Shown one piece after another: positions 36,089 through 47,052 of a stretch of DNA of 64,000 nucleotides. Each line of letters starts with the position of its first letter. The first letter of the stretch is position 1. The notes beneath the pieces are model-generated. The model was not told the DNA's origin, did not search any database, and saw only the letters and a list, made by a program, of their open reading frames with translations. Origin of the DNA: Shewanella mesophila (GTDB lineage: Bacteria; Pseudomonadota; Gammaproteobacteria; Enterobacterales; Shewanellaceae); assembly GCF_019457515.1 (NCBI RefSeq), contig NZ_CP080421.1:2480001-2544000 (forward strand), written 5' to 3'. The translations under genes were made by a program, and so were the position numbers.

Positions 36089-37537
36089 ATGATGTGGTTT
36101 CTACTTTGTGTCGGCCTGCTACTCGGCGGATATTTCATCTACGGTAAATTTGTTGAAAAAGTGTTTGGCATAAATAAAGCTCGCCAAACACCCGCCTTTA
36201 CTAAAACCGATGGCGTTGACTTTGTGCCAATGTCAAAAGGTAAAGTATATCTAATCCAATTACTCAACATCGCTGGTGTCGGGCCAATCTTTGGTCCTAT
36301 CTTAGGAGCGCTATACGGCCCAGCAGCCATGCTTTGGATCGTACTAGGTTGTATCTTTGCAGGTGCTGTACATGACTACTTCTCGGGTATGCTCTCTGTT
36401 CGAAATAATGGTCAATCAGTGCCAAACCTTGCGGGTAAATACCTAGGCAAGAGCGCTAAACACTTTATGAATGTCTTCGCCATTATTCTGTTGCTCTTAG
36501 TTGGTGTAGTGTTTATTTCGGCGCCAGCGGGCCTACTCGGTAAATTAACAGGCTGGGATGTCAGTATCTTCCTTGGCGTCATCTTTACTTACTACCTTAT
36601 CGCTACCATTGTGCCTGTCGACAAAATCATCGGTAGACTCTATCCCTTCTTCGGCGCTTTGCTACTGTTTATGTCTGTTGGTTTGACGATCGCACTTGTC
36701 GTATCGAGCGAGCACACATTGATGCCTGGGTTTGAAATGGGCGATTTCTTCAGCAACTTAAACCCAAATGATATGCCACTATGGCCTGCGCTATTTATCA
36801 CCATTGCTTGCGGCGCGGTGTCAGGTTTTCATGCTACCCAATCACCATTAATGGCGCGTTGTGTTGAGAACGAATCAAATGGCCGTTTCGTATTCTACGG
36901 CGCTATGATAGGTGAAGGCGTTATTGCACTCATTTGGTGTGCAATTGCATTGTCATTCTTTGGCGGCGTTGAAGGGCTAAACGCTGGTATGGCTGGTAAC
37001 CCTGCAAACGTAGTATATGAAGCGTCAACTGGCTTACTTGGTGCAGTTGGTGGCTTTATGGCTATCTTAGGCGTGATCATTCTGCCGATTACCTCTGGTG
37101 ATACCGCCTTCCGCTCTGCACGTTTGATATTGGCTGAATTTTTCAAAATGCCACAAACCGCATTGCCAAAGCGTTTGTTACTCGCTATTCCACTATTTAT
37201 CATGGGCGCGATTCTGACTCAGGTTGATTTCGGTGTGATTTGGCGCTACTTCGGTGTCGCAAACCAAACGACCGCAGTCATGATGCTATGGACAGCTTCA
37301 GCCTACTTGTTACGTCATAACAAGTTCCATTGGATATGTACTGTTCCAGCTATGTTTATGACAACGGTAGTAATAAGCTTCCTGCTAAACTCTGCCACCT
37401 TAGGTGCGGGTCTACCTATGACCTTATCGACTGTTGCCGGTGTGGTTTCAACACTGGTCATTGCAGGTCTCATCATAGTCAAAACCAAAGGCAAAGGCAA
37501 AGGCGAAGATGAAGACGCATTAGTTGAGAAAGCGTAA
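36089..37537 (+). CDS. CstA-family carbon starvation transporter, probable pyruvate carrier
   Basis: A 482-residue multi-helix transporter of the CstA family. Typical text includes GPIFGPILGALYGP, GAVHDYFSGMLSVRN and SGFHATQSPLMARC. It is about 230 residues shorter than E. coli CstA or BtsT (around 700), ending soon after the core; several related genes are of this compact type. In E. coli, CstA and BtsT carry peptides or pyruvate with protons. Position next to btsSR and the BtsR-like repeat point to pyruvate uptake. AAGGGG is nine bases before the ATG. Confidence 0.88.
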   Translation: MMWFLLCVGLLLGGYFIYGKFVEKVFGINKARQTPAFTKTDGVDFVPMSKGKVYLIQLLNIAGVGPIFGPILGALYGPAAMLWIVLGCIFAGAVHDYFSGMLSVRNNGQSVPNLAGKYLGKSAKHFMNVFAIILLLLVGVVFISAPAGLLGKLTGWDVSIFLGVIFTYYLIATIVPVDKIIGRLYPFFGALLLFMSVGLTIALVVSSEHTLMPGFEMGDFFSNLNPNDMPLWPALFITIACGAVSGFHATQSPLMARCVENESNGRFVFYGAMIGEGVIALIWCAIALSFFGGVEGLNAGMAGNPANVVYEASTGLLGAVGGFMAILGVIILPITSGDTAFRSARLILAEFFKMPQTALPKRLLLAIPLFIMGAILTQVDFGVIWRYFGVANQTTAVMMLWTASAYLLRHNKFHWICTVPAMFMTTVVISFLLNSATLGAGLPMTLSTVAGVVSTLVIAGLIIVKTKGKGKGEDEDALVEKA

Positions 37538-37568
37538 TACAACTAAATAGTCATTATTTTCAAACATT

Positions 37569-37602
37569 GAGAAGCCAGTCATTAGACTGGCTTCTCTTTT
37601 TT
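37569..37602 (+). terminator. Strong terminator downstream of the CstA-family gene
   Basis: A perfect 12-base stem (GAGAAGCCAGTC with GACTGGCTTCTC) with loop ATTA and six Ts. It lies between the transporter and the convergent yaeQ stop. Confidence 0.93.
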
Positions 37603-37608
37603 AAAAGA

Positions 37609-38148
37609 TTATTCTTTTAACACTTCAGGGATGATCTGCACGCTGCCTTGATCATTGGACATCCAGATCTCTCCTTCACTAATATTAAACTGCACTATCA
37701 TACTGCGGCTAACCAACTCTCCCATTGCCTTAACGGCCTCTTCAGGGATATTCCATACCTTTAAATTAGCATAGCGACTAAAGGCTTGCTGATTCTGCTG
37801 CCACCAGATAGGCACGCTTCTACCACCGTAAGCAAAAAGTTGCACCTGCTTAGATCGGCCGCATGCTTTTCTTACCCACTTTTCATCACTTTGGCCAAAT
37901 TCGACCCAGAGTTCGATCTCATCGCTTAACGACTTTTGCCAAAGTTCAGGCTCATCATCGACGCACAACCCTTTGCTGAACTGTAAGCTATCGCTCGCAT
38001 TTAATGCGAATGCAAGTAAACGCAGCATCATACGGGCATCGGTTTCAGATGGGTGTTGAGCGAGGGTGAGGTTATGATCATGATAGTAGCCGCGATCCAT
38101 ATCGGCTATTTGTAATTGTGCTTTATAAACAGTTGCTTTAGGTGCCAT
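37609..38148 (-). CDS. yaeQ: YaeQ family protein
   Basis: A 179-residue protein matching YaeQ: PKATVYKAQLQIADMDR, AQHPSETDARMMLRLLAFAL, GLCVDDEPELWQKSL and WWQQNQ. The fold is nuclease-like (PD-(D/E)xK) by known structure; the cellular role is not settled. The ATG fits E. coli YaeQ (MALKATIYKA); a TTG three codons upstream would add residues not shared. It appears to be transcribed alone. Confidence 0.92.
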   Translation of the reverse strand: MAPKATVYKAQLQIADMDRGYYHDHNLTLAQHPSETDARMMLRLLAFALNASDSLQFSKGLCVDDEPELWQKSLSDEIELWVEFGQSDEKWVRKACGRSKQVQLFAYGGRSVPIWWQQNQQAFSRYANLKVWNIPEEAVKAMGELVSRSMIVQFNISEGEIWMSNDQGSVQIIPEVLKE

Positions 38149-38233
38149 ATCAATCAAGGTTACGAAAATTTGGCTTAGTCTACCTCAATTCCTAGCAAGA
38201 AAGCACAGCATCGCAGATGATTAAGTCGATATC

Positions 38234-39145
38234 TTATAAGGAGCCAGCTCGTAAGCGCTTAGCAATAGGGAAATGAGCAGCCAATTTGTTGATCGCGCCA
38301 ACATCTGCGTAAATCAGCAATCGCTCACCTTTGTCGATGCGATCGGTAATTTGACTCAATGAAAGAAGTGCCCCTCTTGAAGCATCTCGACGACAAAGCT
38401 CGAGTAGTTCGCTCGGTAGGCATAAGTCACTGCAAACAAGATCTAATCGTTGCAATAAAGGCATTACGGCAATCGGCAGTAAAGAGAGCGGCGTCTCATC
38501 GTCGATGAGTAATATCTCACCATCGCTAATGAGTTGGTTAAACGCATTGTCATAATGCTTTGAAGTGTGGCCATCAAAACGGTCACCATTGGCTCTCAAA
38601 AACTGTTCCCAAAACAGCTTACGTTGACTAAAAATCGGCAATCGCTGCTGCACTTCGACTCTACGCTGCGCAATAAAATCAAACAGAGGCGCTAGGGAGT
38701 TTGGTAATAAAGTCTCTATTTTCGACCTTAACTCTCTGGCAAAAACGGGGGCGGCTCCTGCAGTACTGATAGCCACTTGCAGTCTGCCTCTATCGACGAT
38801 GGACGGTGTGATAAATTGACACAATGATGGCGAATCGACCACATTTACCCAGATCCCCTGCGCCTTAGCATACATCGCCATTTCATAATTGAGCGCATCA
38901 TCCGCCGTCGCGAGATATAGGAGATCAATATCAGCAATATCATCGATACTCACTTTCCGTTGCAATAGGCTGATCCTACCGCACTGGGCATAAGCTAAAA
39001 CTTCCTCGCACACATCTGGAGCAATAACCGATAACTGAGCTTCTGTGCGACTGAGTAGATCCAATTTGCGGCTAGCCACTTCACCGGCACCAACGATCAA
39101 CACACGCAGCGATTGGGTGTTAACAAACAGGGGGAAATATTGCAT
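38234..39145 (-). CDS. CysG-type precorrin-2 dehydrogenase/ferrochelatase with a decayed methyltransferase relic
   Basis: A 303-residue protein. Residues 1-200 match the N-terminal half of CysG: NAD-binding LRVLIVGAGEVASRKLDLL, the catalytic Asp104 in NVVDSPSLCQF, and a helical dimer domain. It should turn precorrin-2 into sirohydrochlorin and siroheme. Residues 209-282 can be lined up with the start of the CysG uroporphyrinogen methyltransferase domain: GEILLI at the place of GEVVLVGAGPGD, and LCRRDASR at the place of LVRRDADR. The SAM-binding glycine-rich loop is lost and the chain stops early, so a separate methyltransferase is needed. Confidence 0.85.
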   Translation of the reverse strand: MQYFPLFVNTQSLRVLIVGAGEVASRKLDLLSRTEAQLSVIAPDVCEEVLAYAQCGRISLLQRKVSIDDIADIDLLYLATADDALNYEMAMYAKAQGIWVNVVDSPSLCQFITPSIVDRGRLQVAISTAGAAPVFARELRSKIETLLPNSLAPLFDFIAQRRVEVQQRLPIFSQRKLFWEQFLRANGDRFDGHTSKHYDNAFNQLISDGEILLIDDETPLSLLPIAVMPLLQRLDLVCSDLCLPSELLELCRRDASRGALLSLSQITDRIDKGERLLIYADVGAINKLAAHFPIAKRLRAGSL

Positions 39146-39296
39146 AACGGACTTTTCTCTTAATACGCTTATCAAGTATCACGGGGCTTGTTCGCTGTCA
39201 TATCCTTATGAATAGGACCTGATGATCGAGATTCAAAAGCATCTATTTGCATCGGCGAAATCTAATAAAATTATCAGCAAAAATAATACGTTTGAG

Positions 39297-39614
39297 CTAA
39301 CTTAAAAGTTCACTTCTTTCTGCGCCGCATTGCCAACAAAGTTCAAAGTTGCCCTCATTAGTTTCATGACACTTAACACATTGCCATTTAGGGCTTTCAC
39401 TATTAAGCGTATCGAGTTGTGCTCTAGCCTGCTCGTACTGTGACTCTGCAACCCAAAGTTCGACATCTAACAGATCGGCAGGTAACTCACCAATGCCGCC
39501 TAATAATGCTTCGCCACGCAGTTCGACAGCGATACCGCACGCTTCTAACATTCCCTTCCAACTATGGGCTTGTAATAGGTTGCCACCAGCAACTAATCGA
39601 CTTCTCTCTTCCAT
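39297..39614 (-). CDS. DUF2007 protein with C-terminal zinc ribbon
   Basis: A 105-residue protein. The N-terminal part (HSWKGMLEACGIAVELRGE, LWVAESQYEQARAQL) fits DUF2007, a small ferredoxin-like domain whose role is unknown, sometimes called a putative signal transducer. The C-terminus has CVKC and CWQC, a four-cysteine zinc ribbon of the RanBP2-like kind. It has no operon partner. GAGAG-like sequence lies at the start codon; no better start is seen. Confidence 0.8.
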   Translation of the reverse strand: MEERSRLVAGGNLLQAHSWKGMLEACGIAVELRGEALLGGIGELPADLLDVELWVAESQYEQARAQLDTLNSESPKWQCVKCHETNEGNFELCWQCGAERSELLS

Positions 39615-39950
39615 GTTTATTATCCCCGACTGCTATTGCTCTTCTGGCAAATTATTAAGGTAGTACCTGCAAATTAATACTTAGATCCATTTATTGCTCC
39701 GACTAAGGAGTCTATACCCATCATAAAACGTTAAAAGTCGTCATTCGATCCTTAAAAATTATAGCACCTTAACGACAACATTAAGCGATATAGAAAGCGC
39801 ACTTAAATAATGCGATTGATATAACCGCCAAACATCCTATCTTCAAAGCAACCAAGATGTCGAGTATGAATATGGCCAATTTGGTCTATTTGAACAATAA
39901 AAAAAGCCACATAAAGTGGCTTTTTTTATCATATTGCTGAACCAATACGC
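39615..39950. other. Intergenic stretch holding the secF terminator
   Basis: At 39899-39927 a stem GCCAC/GTGGC with loop ATAAA, between an A run and seven Ts, forms a terminator that works for minus-strand secF. The remaining 280 bases are AT-rich and should hold the promoter of the DUF2007 gene; nothing else is recognised. Confidence 0.75.
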
Positions 39951-40898
39951 TTAAGGCATTAAGGCGTCTTGATCAGCGCCTTCTTTTTCAATCTCTACCG
40001 GCATCATATGCTCGCGATTAATACCAAGCTTAATCGCTAAGAAACTCGCCACATAGATAGAGGAAAACGTACCCACAAAAATCCCCATAAGTAACGCTGT
40101 CGCGAACCCATGGATCATTGTGCCACCTTTAAGGAACAAGGCCACCACCACAACTAGCGTTGTACCAGTAGTAATAATGGTACGGCTCATGGTTTGGGTG
40201 ATCGACGTATTTACAACTTCTTCAGGTGTCGCTTTACGCATCTTAAGGAAGTTTTCACGTATACGGTCAAATACTACAATCGTATCGTTAAGTGAGTAAC
40301 CAACAACCGTTAATACGCCCGCAAGTACTGTCAAATCGAATTCCAATTGAAATACAGAAAACACACCTAAGGTCACAATCACATCGTGCGCCAGCGCCGC
40401 TACAGACCCCATAGCTAAACGCCACTCAAAGCGGAAAGAGACATAGATAAGGATACAGATCAGCGCAACAAGTACCGCTAAACCGCCCTGCTCTGCGAGC
40501 TCTTTACCAACCTGTGGTCCAACAAACTCAACCCGCTTTTGCATCACACTAGGATCAACCGCTGAAGCGGCTTCCATTACGTGCTCAACTTGAAGGTCGC
40601 TTTTAACCCCTTCTTTAACAGGCAAACGAATTAGCACATCGCGGCTCGAACCGAAATTCTGTACCAAAGCGCCATCGGTTTCATCAGAGGTTAACACGCT
40701 GCGCAGCTTATTAAGGTCAACCGCTTGGGTAAACTCCATCTCAACGACGGTACCGCCGGTGAAATCGAGCCCCCAGTTAATGCCCTTAACAGCCAACGAG
40801 CTTAAAGATCCGATCACTAAAATAAGCGATAAGATACTAATCGGCACAGCATGGCGTAAGAAGTTGATCGTGCCTTTAATTGATAAAATTTGGAACAT
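39951..40898 (-). CDS. secF: Protein translocase subunit SecF
   Basis: A 315-residue membrane protein with six helices, one near the N-terminus and five in the C-terminal half, and a periplasmic P1-like loop. GINWGLDFTGGTVVEMEF and VGYSLNDTIVVFDRIRENF are family motifs. With SecD it uses the proton gradient to help release and pull exported proteins. It lies 13 bases after secD. The ATG with GGGGAAG upstream is chosen over a TTG two codons earlier. Confidence 0.97.
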   Translation of the reverse strand: MFQILSIKGTINFLRHAVPISILSLILVIGSLSSLAVKGINWGLDFTGGTVVEMEFTQAVDLNKLRSVLTSDETDGALVQNFGSSRDVLIRLPVKEGVKSDLQVEHVMEAASAVDPSVMQKRVEFVGPQVGKELAEQGGLAVLVALICILIYVSFRFEWRLAMGSVAALAHDVIVTLGVFSVFQLEFDLTVLAGVLTVVGYSLNDTIVVFDRIRENFLKMRKATPEEVVNTSITQTMSRTIITTGTTLVVVVALFLKGGTMIHGFATALLMGIFVGTFSSIYVASFLAIKLGINREHMMPVEIEKEGADQDALMP

Positions 40899-40911
40899 TG
40901 TCAACTTCCCC

Positions 40912-42762
40912 TTAAATAGACAGTTTCTTCACGCGTTTACCACCCCATATCGCGTTCACGATCGAACGTGTACCCACAATGGCAGTAAACATAGACGTTG
41001 CAATACCTATCATCAGAGTGACCGCAAAGCCTTTAACGGCACCTGTGCCCACTGCAAATAGAATTAACGCTGTCATAAAGGTGGTAATGTTAGCATCGGC
41101 AATGGTTGAAAATGCATTGCCATAACCTTCGTGTATTGCTTGCTGAACGCTTCTACCAGCGCGTAACTCTTCTCGAATACGCTCGTAAATCAGTACGTTG
41201 CCATCAACAGCCATACCCACAGTCAGTACCATACCGGCAATACCTGGCAAGGTCAGAACCGCCCCAGGGATCATCGACATTACACCAACAACCATCACTA
41301 AGTTAGCGGTTAATGCAAGATTTGCGATTAAGCCAAAGCCACGGTAGTAGACCAACATGAAGATAAGTACGACAGCCATACCCCAGATCATCGCCTGCAC
41401 GCCGTTTTCAATGTTTTCAGCACCCAGACTTGGACCAATGGTACGTTCTTCAACGATTGAAACAGGAGCAATCAAGGCACCGGCGCGTAGTAGCAAAGCT
41501 AAGTTTTGCGCTTCAGAGTGATCGAGTCCGGTAATAACAAAGTTACGACCTAGACGCGCTTGAATGGTCGCCACTGAGATAACTTCCTCAATTTTGTCCA
41601 TCTTAACGCTGCCATCAGGGTTTTTCGCGCCGTTATCTTTATACTCGATGAACAAAGTCGCCATCGGCTTACCGATATTGTCTTTGGTCACGTTTGAAAA
41701 GATAGAGCCACCTTTTGAATCTAAATTAATTGATACTTGTGGACGGCTATATTCATCAAAACTGGGTTGTGCACCTTGAATATGATCACCCGTTAGCATC
41801 ACTGCTTTTTGCAAAGCCACTTGGCCGCCTTGGCGACGCTCATAGATTTGCGAGCTGGCAGCGATGCGGCCACTTGCAATAGCGGCGGCATCGGCTTTTT
41901 CATCCACCATATGGAATTCAATCGATGCTGTAGCGCCTAGGATATCTTTAGCGCGGGCAGTATCTTGAACACCGGGTAACTCAACGATGATACGCTCTGC
42001 ACCTTGGCGTTGTACCACGGGCTCAGCAACACCCAATTCGTTAACACGATTACGCAATGTAGTGATGTTTTGCTGCAGTGCCTCTTCCTTAATCTGTTTA
42101 AGGTAGACTTCGCTCATGCTCGCGAGTAACTGATAATCGTCACCCGACGTGATGTCGGTAAACACCATATCGTTGCTACGCGTTCTGAGGAACTGCTCAG
42201 CTTTAGCTAGGTTGTCTGCATCACGAAACTTAATCTCAATACCTTTAGGCGTATTACGAATACCCGCATAACGGATTTTTTCGCTACGAAGATCGCTTCT
42301 AAAATCAGAAATTTTAGCTTCGGTCATCTTACGTATCGCTTCGCTCATGTCCACTTCCATCAAGAAGTGCACACCACCACGTAAATCGAGACCCAGTTTC
42401 ATTGGACTACCGCCCATAGACTCCAACCATTGTGGAGTTGCTGGTGCTAAGTTCAACGCGACTATGTACTTATCACCGAGTGAATCGGCAATTGTCTCTT
42501 TAGCAAGCAACTGCTGTTCAGCATTTGCTACACGCACTAACAACTGACCATTTTCAAGTTCAGAACGTTTAACGGCGATGCCCTTAGCTGACAATATCTC
42601 ATTGACTTGCGTCTGAGTTGATACGTTAACTTCGGCACCACGAGTCGCTACAATCTGTACAGCATGGTCTTCACCAAATAAATTTGGTATTGCGTAGAAA
42701 GCACCTACGGCGATAATAATTATCACCATTAGGTTTTTCCACATTGGGTATTTATTTAACAC
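40912..42762 (-). CDS. secD: Protein translocase subunit SecD
   Basis: A 616-residue partner of SecF. It begins [17 protein letters not shown] with a first membrane helix. A large periplasmic P1 domain follows ([42 protein letters not shown] in parts), and five C-terminal helices include [21 protein letters not shown]. Length equals the gammaproteobacterial norm. It is in the order yajC-secD-secF. Confidence 0.97.
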   Translation of the reverse strand: MLNKYPMWKNLMVIIIIAVGAFYAIPNLFGEDHAVQIVATRGAEVNVSTQTQVNEILSAKGIAVKRSELENGQLLVRVANAEQQLLAKETIADSLGDKYIVALNLAPATPQWLESMGGSPMKLGLDLRGGVHFLMEVDMSEAIRKMTEAKISDFRSDLRSEKIRYAGIRNTPKGIEIKFRDADNLAKAEQFLRTRSNDMVFTDITSGDDYQLLASMSEVYLKQIKEEALQQNITTLRNRVNELGVAEPVVQRQGAERIIVELPGVQDTARAKDILGATASIEFHMVDEKADAAAIASGRIAASSQIYERRQGGQVALQKAVMLTGDHIQGAQPSFDEYSRPQVSINLDSKGGSIFSNVTKDNIGKPMATLFIEYKDNGAKNPDGSVKMDKIEEVISVATIQARLGRNFVITGLDHSEAQNLALLLRAGALIAPVSIVEERTIGPSLGAENIENGVQAMIWGMAVVLIFMLVYYRGFGLIANLALTANLVMVVGVMSMIPGAVLTLPGIAGMVLTVGMAVDGNVLIYERIREELRAGRSVQQAIHEGYGNAFSTIADANITTFMTALILFAVGTGAVKGFAVTLMIGIATSMFTAIVGTRSIVNAIWGGKRVKKLSI

Positions 42763-42800
42763 ACCATCGCCCTCTTGGCTTAAAGTGACTTAGCTAAAAC

Positions 42801-43133
42801 TTAAAGTGACTTAATCGACCCTTTAGGCAACACAGCCGCAATGTAATCCTTTTTAATTGTGATTTCGCTCGTTTCGTTGATAGTCAACAATACGTAGTCA
42901 TTCTCATCGCTGATCTTAGCGATCTTACCTAAGATACCACCACTGGTTAAGACTTCATCACCCTTGCTCAAAGAGCTCATAAGGTTCTTATGCTCTTTAA
43001 CACGCTTGGATTGCGGACGGAAAATCATGAAGTAAAAGATCAGGCCAAAGATGACCAGCATGAAAACTAATTCCATAGTACCGCCAGCACCACTTACTGG
43101 AGCATCGGCTGCGTATGCATTTGAAATGAACAT
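42801..43133 (-). CDS. yajC: Preprotein translocase subunit YajC
   Basis: A 110-residue small subunit of the SecDF-YajC complex. One membrane helix (about residues 20-40) is followed by IFRPQSKRVKEHKNLMSSLSKGDEV in part, the YajC family core. It lies 27 bases after tgt and 38 before secD on the same strand, as in E. coli. Confidence 0.96.
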   Translation of the reverse strand: MFISNAYAADAPVSGAGGTMELVFMLVIFGLIFYFMIFRPQSKRVKEHKNLMSSLSKGDEVLTSGGILGKIAKISDENDYVLLTINETSEITIKKDYIAAVLPKGSIKSL

Positions 43134-43160
43134 ATTTCTCTCTTCTTATTAGCAGTAAAA

Positions 43161-44288
<1,128 letters not shown>

Positions 44289-44402
44289 TTACCTCGCCAG
44301 AGAAACAGTCTGACTCTATTCACGCTAAAATCTTTTAGCACTAATGATCAATAGAGATAAGGGCAAACAATCGAGTATCAACCCTGAATCTAAAAAAACT
44401 GT

Positions 44403-44439
44403 AAAAAAATACCCACCGCAATTGTGGGGTGGGTATTTT
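44403..44439 (-). terminator. Terminator downstream of queA
   Basis: A ten-base stem AATACCCACC/GGTGGGTATT closes a loop of about 11 bases. On the minus strand it is followed by a T run (the As at 44403-44409). It lies just past the queA stop, and the plus-strand T run is short. Confidence 0.85.
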
Positions 44440-44455
44440 AAAACAAAATCACTTC

Positions 44456-45493
44456 TTAGTTCGCTTTTTTAGTCACAAACATGGCATCGCCATAGCTAAA
44501 AAAGCGGTATTTTTGAGCAATCGCATGCTGATAGGCGTTTTTTACCTCATCAAAACCGGCAAAGGCGCTAATGAGCATAATGAGTGTCGATTCTGGTAAA
44601 TGAAAATTGGTCACCAGCGCATCAACCACTTTGAACTCATAACCGGGATAGATAAAGATATCGGTATCGCTGCTAAATGGCTTTAATTCACCCTCATTAG
44701 CCTTAGCTGCACTTTCTAAAGAGCGAACCGATGTGGTGCCAACGGCAATGACACGATGACCCGAATCTTTTGTCGCTTTAATCTGATCGACAACCTCTTG
44801 AGGAACTTCAGCCCACTCTGAGTGCATCTTATGCTCGAGGATATTATCGACACGCACGGGTTGGAAGGTGCCAGCGCCCACATGCAAAGTGACAAAAGCG
44901 GTATTAACGCCTTTCTCTTTTAATGCGGCAAACAAGGCATCATCAAAATGTAAACCCGCCGTTGGCGCTGCAACCGCACCTGGGTTCTGATTATAAACGG
45001 TTTGATAACGCTCTTTATCCGCATCTTCATCAGGGCGATCGATATAGGGAGGAAGTGGCATATGCCCCACTTCTTCGAGTACTTCTAGAATGGTTTTATC
45101 GCTATTGAGCCCAAGTTCAAATAGGGTGTCATGACGCTCAATCATGGTCATTTCATAACCACCATCTAAGCAAACAATGCTGCCAGGCTTAGGAGACTTC
45201 GAACTTCTCACATGGGCCAAAATACGCTTATCATCGAGCATGCGCTCAACCAAAATCTCGAGCTTACCGCCGGTTTGTTTTTGACCAAACAGCCGAGCAG
45301 GGATAACACGGGTATTATTAAATACCATCAGATCACCAGGAGTCACCATATCGAGAATGTCGGTAAACTGTTTATCGGCTAAAGCGCCTGTTATACCGTC
45401 AAGAGTCAAGAGTCTAGACGCGGTTCGCTCAGGCATAGGATATCTGGCGATCAGTTCATCTGGAAGATCGAAAGAAAAATCGGCAACACGCAT
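44456..45493 (-). CDS. queA: S-adenosylmethionine:tRNA ribosyltransferase-isomerase
   Basis: A 345-residue enzyme that adds epoxyqueuosine's cyclopentane ring to tRNA, from SAM. It begins [19 protein letters not shown], and has [20 protein letters not shown] and [11 protein letters not shown]. Length is typical. It stands next to tgt in the same pathway, with a terminator and about 170 bases between them. Confidence 0.97.
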   Translation of the reverse strand: MRVADFSFDLPDELIARYPMPERTASRLLTLDGITGALADKQFTDILDMVTPGDLMVFNNTRVIPARLFGQKQTGGKLEILVERMLDDKRILAHVRSSKSPKPGSIVCLDGGYEMTMIERHDTLFELGLNSDKTILEVLEEVGHMPLPPYIDRPDEDADKERYQTVYNQNPGAVAAPTAGLHFDDALFAALKEKGVNTAFVTLHVGAGTFQPVRVDNILEHKMHSEWAEVPQEVVDQIKATKDSGHRVIAVGTTSVRSLESAAKANEGELKPFSSDTDIFIYPGYEFKVVDALVTNFHLPESTLIMLISAFAGFDEVKNAYQHAIAQKYRFFSYGDAMFVTKKAN

Positions 45494-45569
45494 AATGGGT
45501 CTCTGCTTAGCATAAATCGGCCGCTAGTCTATTTGCAGAAACACAGAAGATCAACCCGAATTAAGCTTA

Positions 45570-45725
45570 CTAACTGCTTTTATCTTCATCATTGGAAGCG
45601 TTTCGAGGTAAATCGAAATGAACCTTACGGTAAGTGTGCTGTTCTATAGGTATCTCAACCTGCACTCGGCGACGCTGAGGTTGTGCCTTTTTAGTCATTA
45701 GCTTAGACAACCAGTTCCATATCAT
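45570..45725 (-). CDS. Small basic protein, 51 codons, upstream of queA
   Basis: A 51-residue reading frame starting MIWNWLSKLMTKKAQPQRRR and ending in an acidic tail (NDEDKSS). AAGGATCAAGG stands directly before the ATG with good spacing. The chain is amphipathic at the start, then very basic. It is on the same strand as queA, 76 bases before it. I know no family for it. It fills most of a gap of about 370 bases that otherwise holds only promoters. Confidence 0.5.
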   Translation of the reverse strand: MIWNWLSKLMTKKAQPQRRRVQVEIPIEQHTYRKVHFDLPRNASNDEDKSS

Positions 45726-45890
45726 CCTTGATCCTTAAAACCGATAGGTTAGTGATTAATTGCAATGTGCACTCCTTAAGGCAACCTACTTGATACCATT
45801 GGCGCGATAATGGAAATAAAGGTTCCTTAGCACAGAGGAGCATGATAACGTGAAAATAATGCTTTGATAAAGAAAAATAAACACAACCTC

Positions 45891-46484
45891 ATGAACTTTC
45901 TTGCACACCTTCACCTCGCAGATAATAGCAAAACCAACCTGGCAGCAAATTTAGCCGGCGACTTTGCTAAGGGCAATATAGCTGACCATCCCAAAGCGCT
46001 ACAACAAGGCATTTGGCTGCACAGACAAATAGATTCGTTAACCGATAGTCATGAACTCACTAAAGAGTTACGTGCGGCTTTTCCCTCCTCTTTACAACGT
46101 GCCGCCCCCATACTCATCGATTTGGCCTTCGACCATATGTTGGCGAAATATTGGGATGAATACCACAATCATTCATTGGCTGAATTTGCCCAAAGGGCTT
46201 ATTCAGACATAGAAAATACCCAACAGCTGCCAATTAAACTTATCGATATTGTGCCTAAAATGAAGCAAGAGAACTGGCTTTTGGCCTATGAGAGCCCGAG
46301 TGGTTTACATAAAGCTATCGAATCTGTGGCTAAGCGTGTATCAAAACCTGAGATTTTTAATGGCGCAGTAAAAACCGTTGAAAGAATGGATATTGAAATT
46401 GAGATAGCCTTTCGCACCTTCTACCCACAATTAATGGCTTACAGCCGAATCTGGACCCGACAAACTCCGAGTGAATATTTATAG
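45891..46484 (+). CDS. acpH: Acyl carrier protein phosphodiesterase
   Basis: A 197-residue AcpH family protein of the HD-like hydrolase kind. It removes 4'-phosphopantetheine from acyl carrier protein. It begins MNFLAHLHLADNSKTNLAANL and has IWLHRQIDSLTDSH and PILIDLAFDHMLAKYW, close to E. coli AcpH (193 residues). The ATG is preferred to an upstream TTG on homology. It is 13 bases before the thioredoxin-like gene on the same strand. Confidence 0.9.
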   Translation: MNFLAHLHLADNSKTNLAANLAGDFAKGNIADHPKALQQGIWLHRQIDSLTDSHELTKELRAAFPSSLQRAAPILIDLAFDHMLAKYWDEYHNHSLAEFAQRAYSDIENTQQLPIKLIDIVPKMKQENWLLAYESPSGLHKAIESVAKRVSKPEIFNGAVKTVERMDIEIEIAFRTFYPQLMAYSRIWTRQTPSEYL

Positions 46485-46497
46485 GCGCTAGTCAAAA

Positions 46498-47052
46498 ATG
46501 ACGGCAAGTAACGGATCAAGTCAACACAAAAACAGAACCTTTTGGAACAAGCTACTATTTCCCCAAACAAGGTTACGACGCTGGCTTAGAGATCTGCTGC
46601 TGTTTGGTATCATCGCTTTTTTAGCGCTTTCTTATCAGCAACGTCACATGATTAATGGTCACGCACCAAGACTCTCGAGCCTAACCATTGCTGGCGCACC
46701 TATTTCTCTATCAGAAACAGAGCCGACACTGGTGTACTTTTGGGGTACTTGGTGCCCAGTTTGCCGTGTCACCTCACCTATGGTGAACACGCTTGTCGAT
46801 GATCATCATGTGGTCACGATTGCGGTTGGATCAGGCTCTGATAAAGAGATTGCACAGTTTATGCGTGAGCATGATTATCAATTTGAGGTCATTAATGACG
46901 ATAAAAACATACACCAACAATGGGGGGCGATGGCTTTTCCGGCGATCTATATTATCGATCCCCAAGGTGACATACGCTTTGTCACTTCAGGCGTTACCAG
47001 TAACATAGGTCTAAAGCTGCGGCTACTTATCGCGAGCGTCTACACTAATTGA
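46498..47052 (+). CDS. Membrane-anchored thioredoxin-like disulfide protein (ScsD/TlpA-like)
   Basis: A 184-residue protein with an N-terminal basic region, one membrane helix (about residues 32-50) and a periplasmic thioredoxin fold with the active site GTWCPVC (residues about 83-89). CPVC and the short chain fit ScsD-like or TlpA-like proteins that reduce or oxidise envelope thiols. The cis-proline-like stretch AFPAIYIIDPQG is present. Its 3' end overlaps the convergent response regulator by 13 bases. Partner unknown. Confidence 0.85.
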   Translation: MTASNGSSQHKNRTFWNKLLFPQTRLRRWLRDLLLFGIIAFLALSYQQRHMINGHAPRLSSLTIAGAPISLSETEPTLVYFWGTWCPVCRVTSPMVNTLVDDHHVVTIAVGSGSDKEIAQFMREHDYQFEVINDDKNIHQQWGAMAFPAIYIIDPQGDIRFVTSGVTSNIGLKLRLLIASVYTN

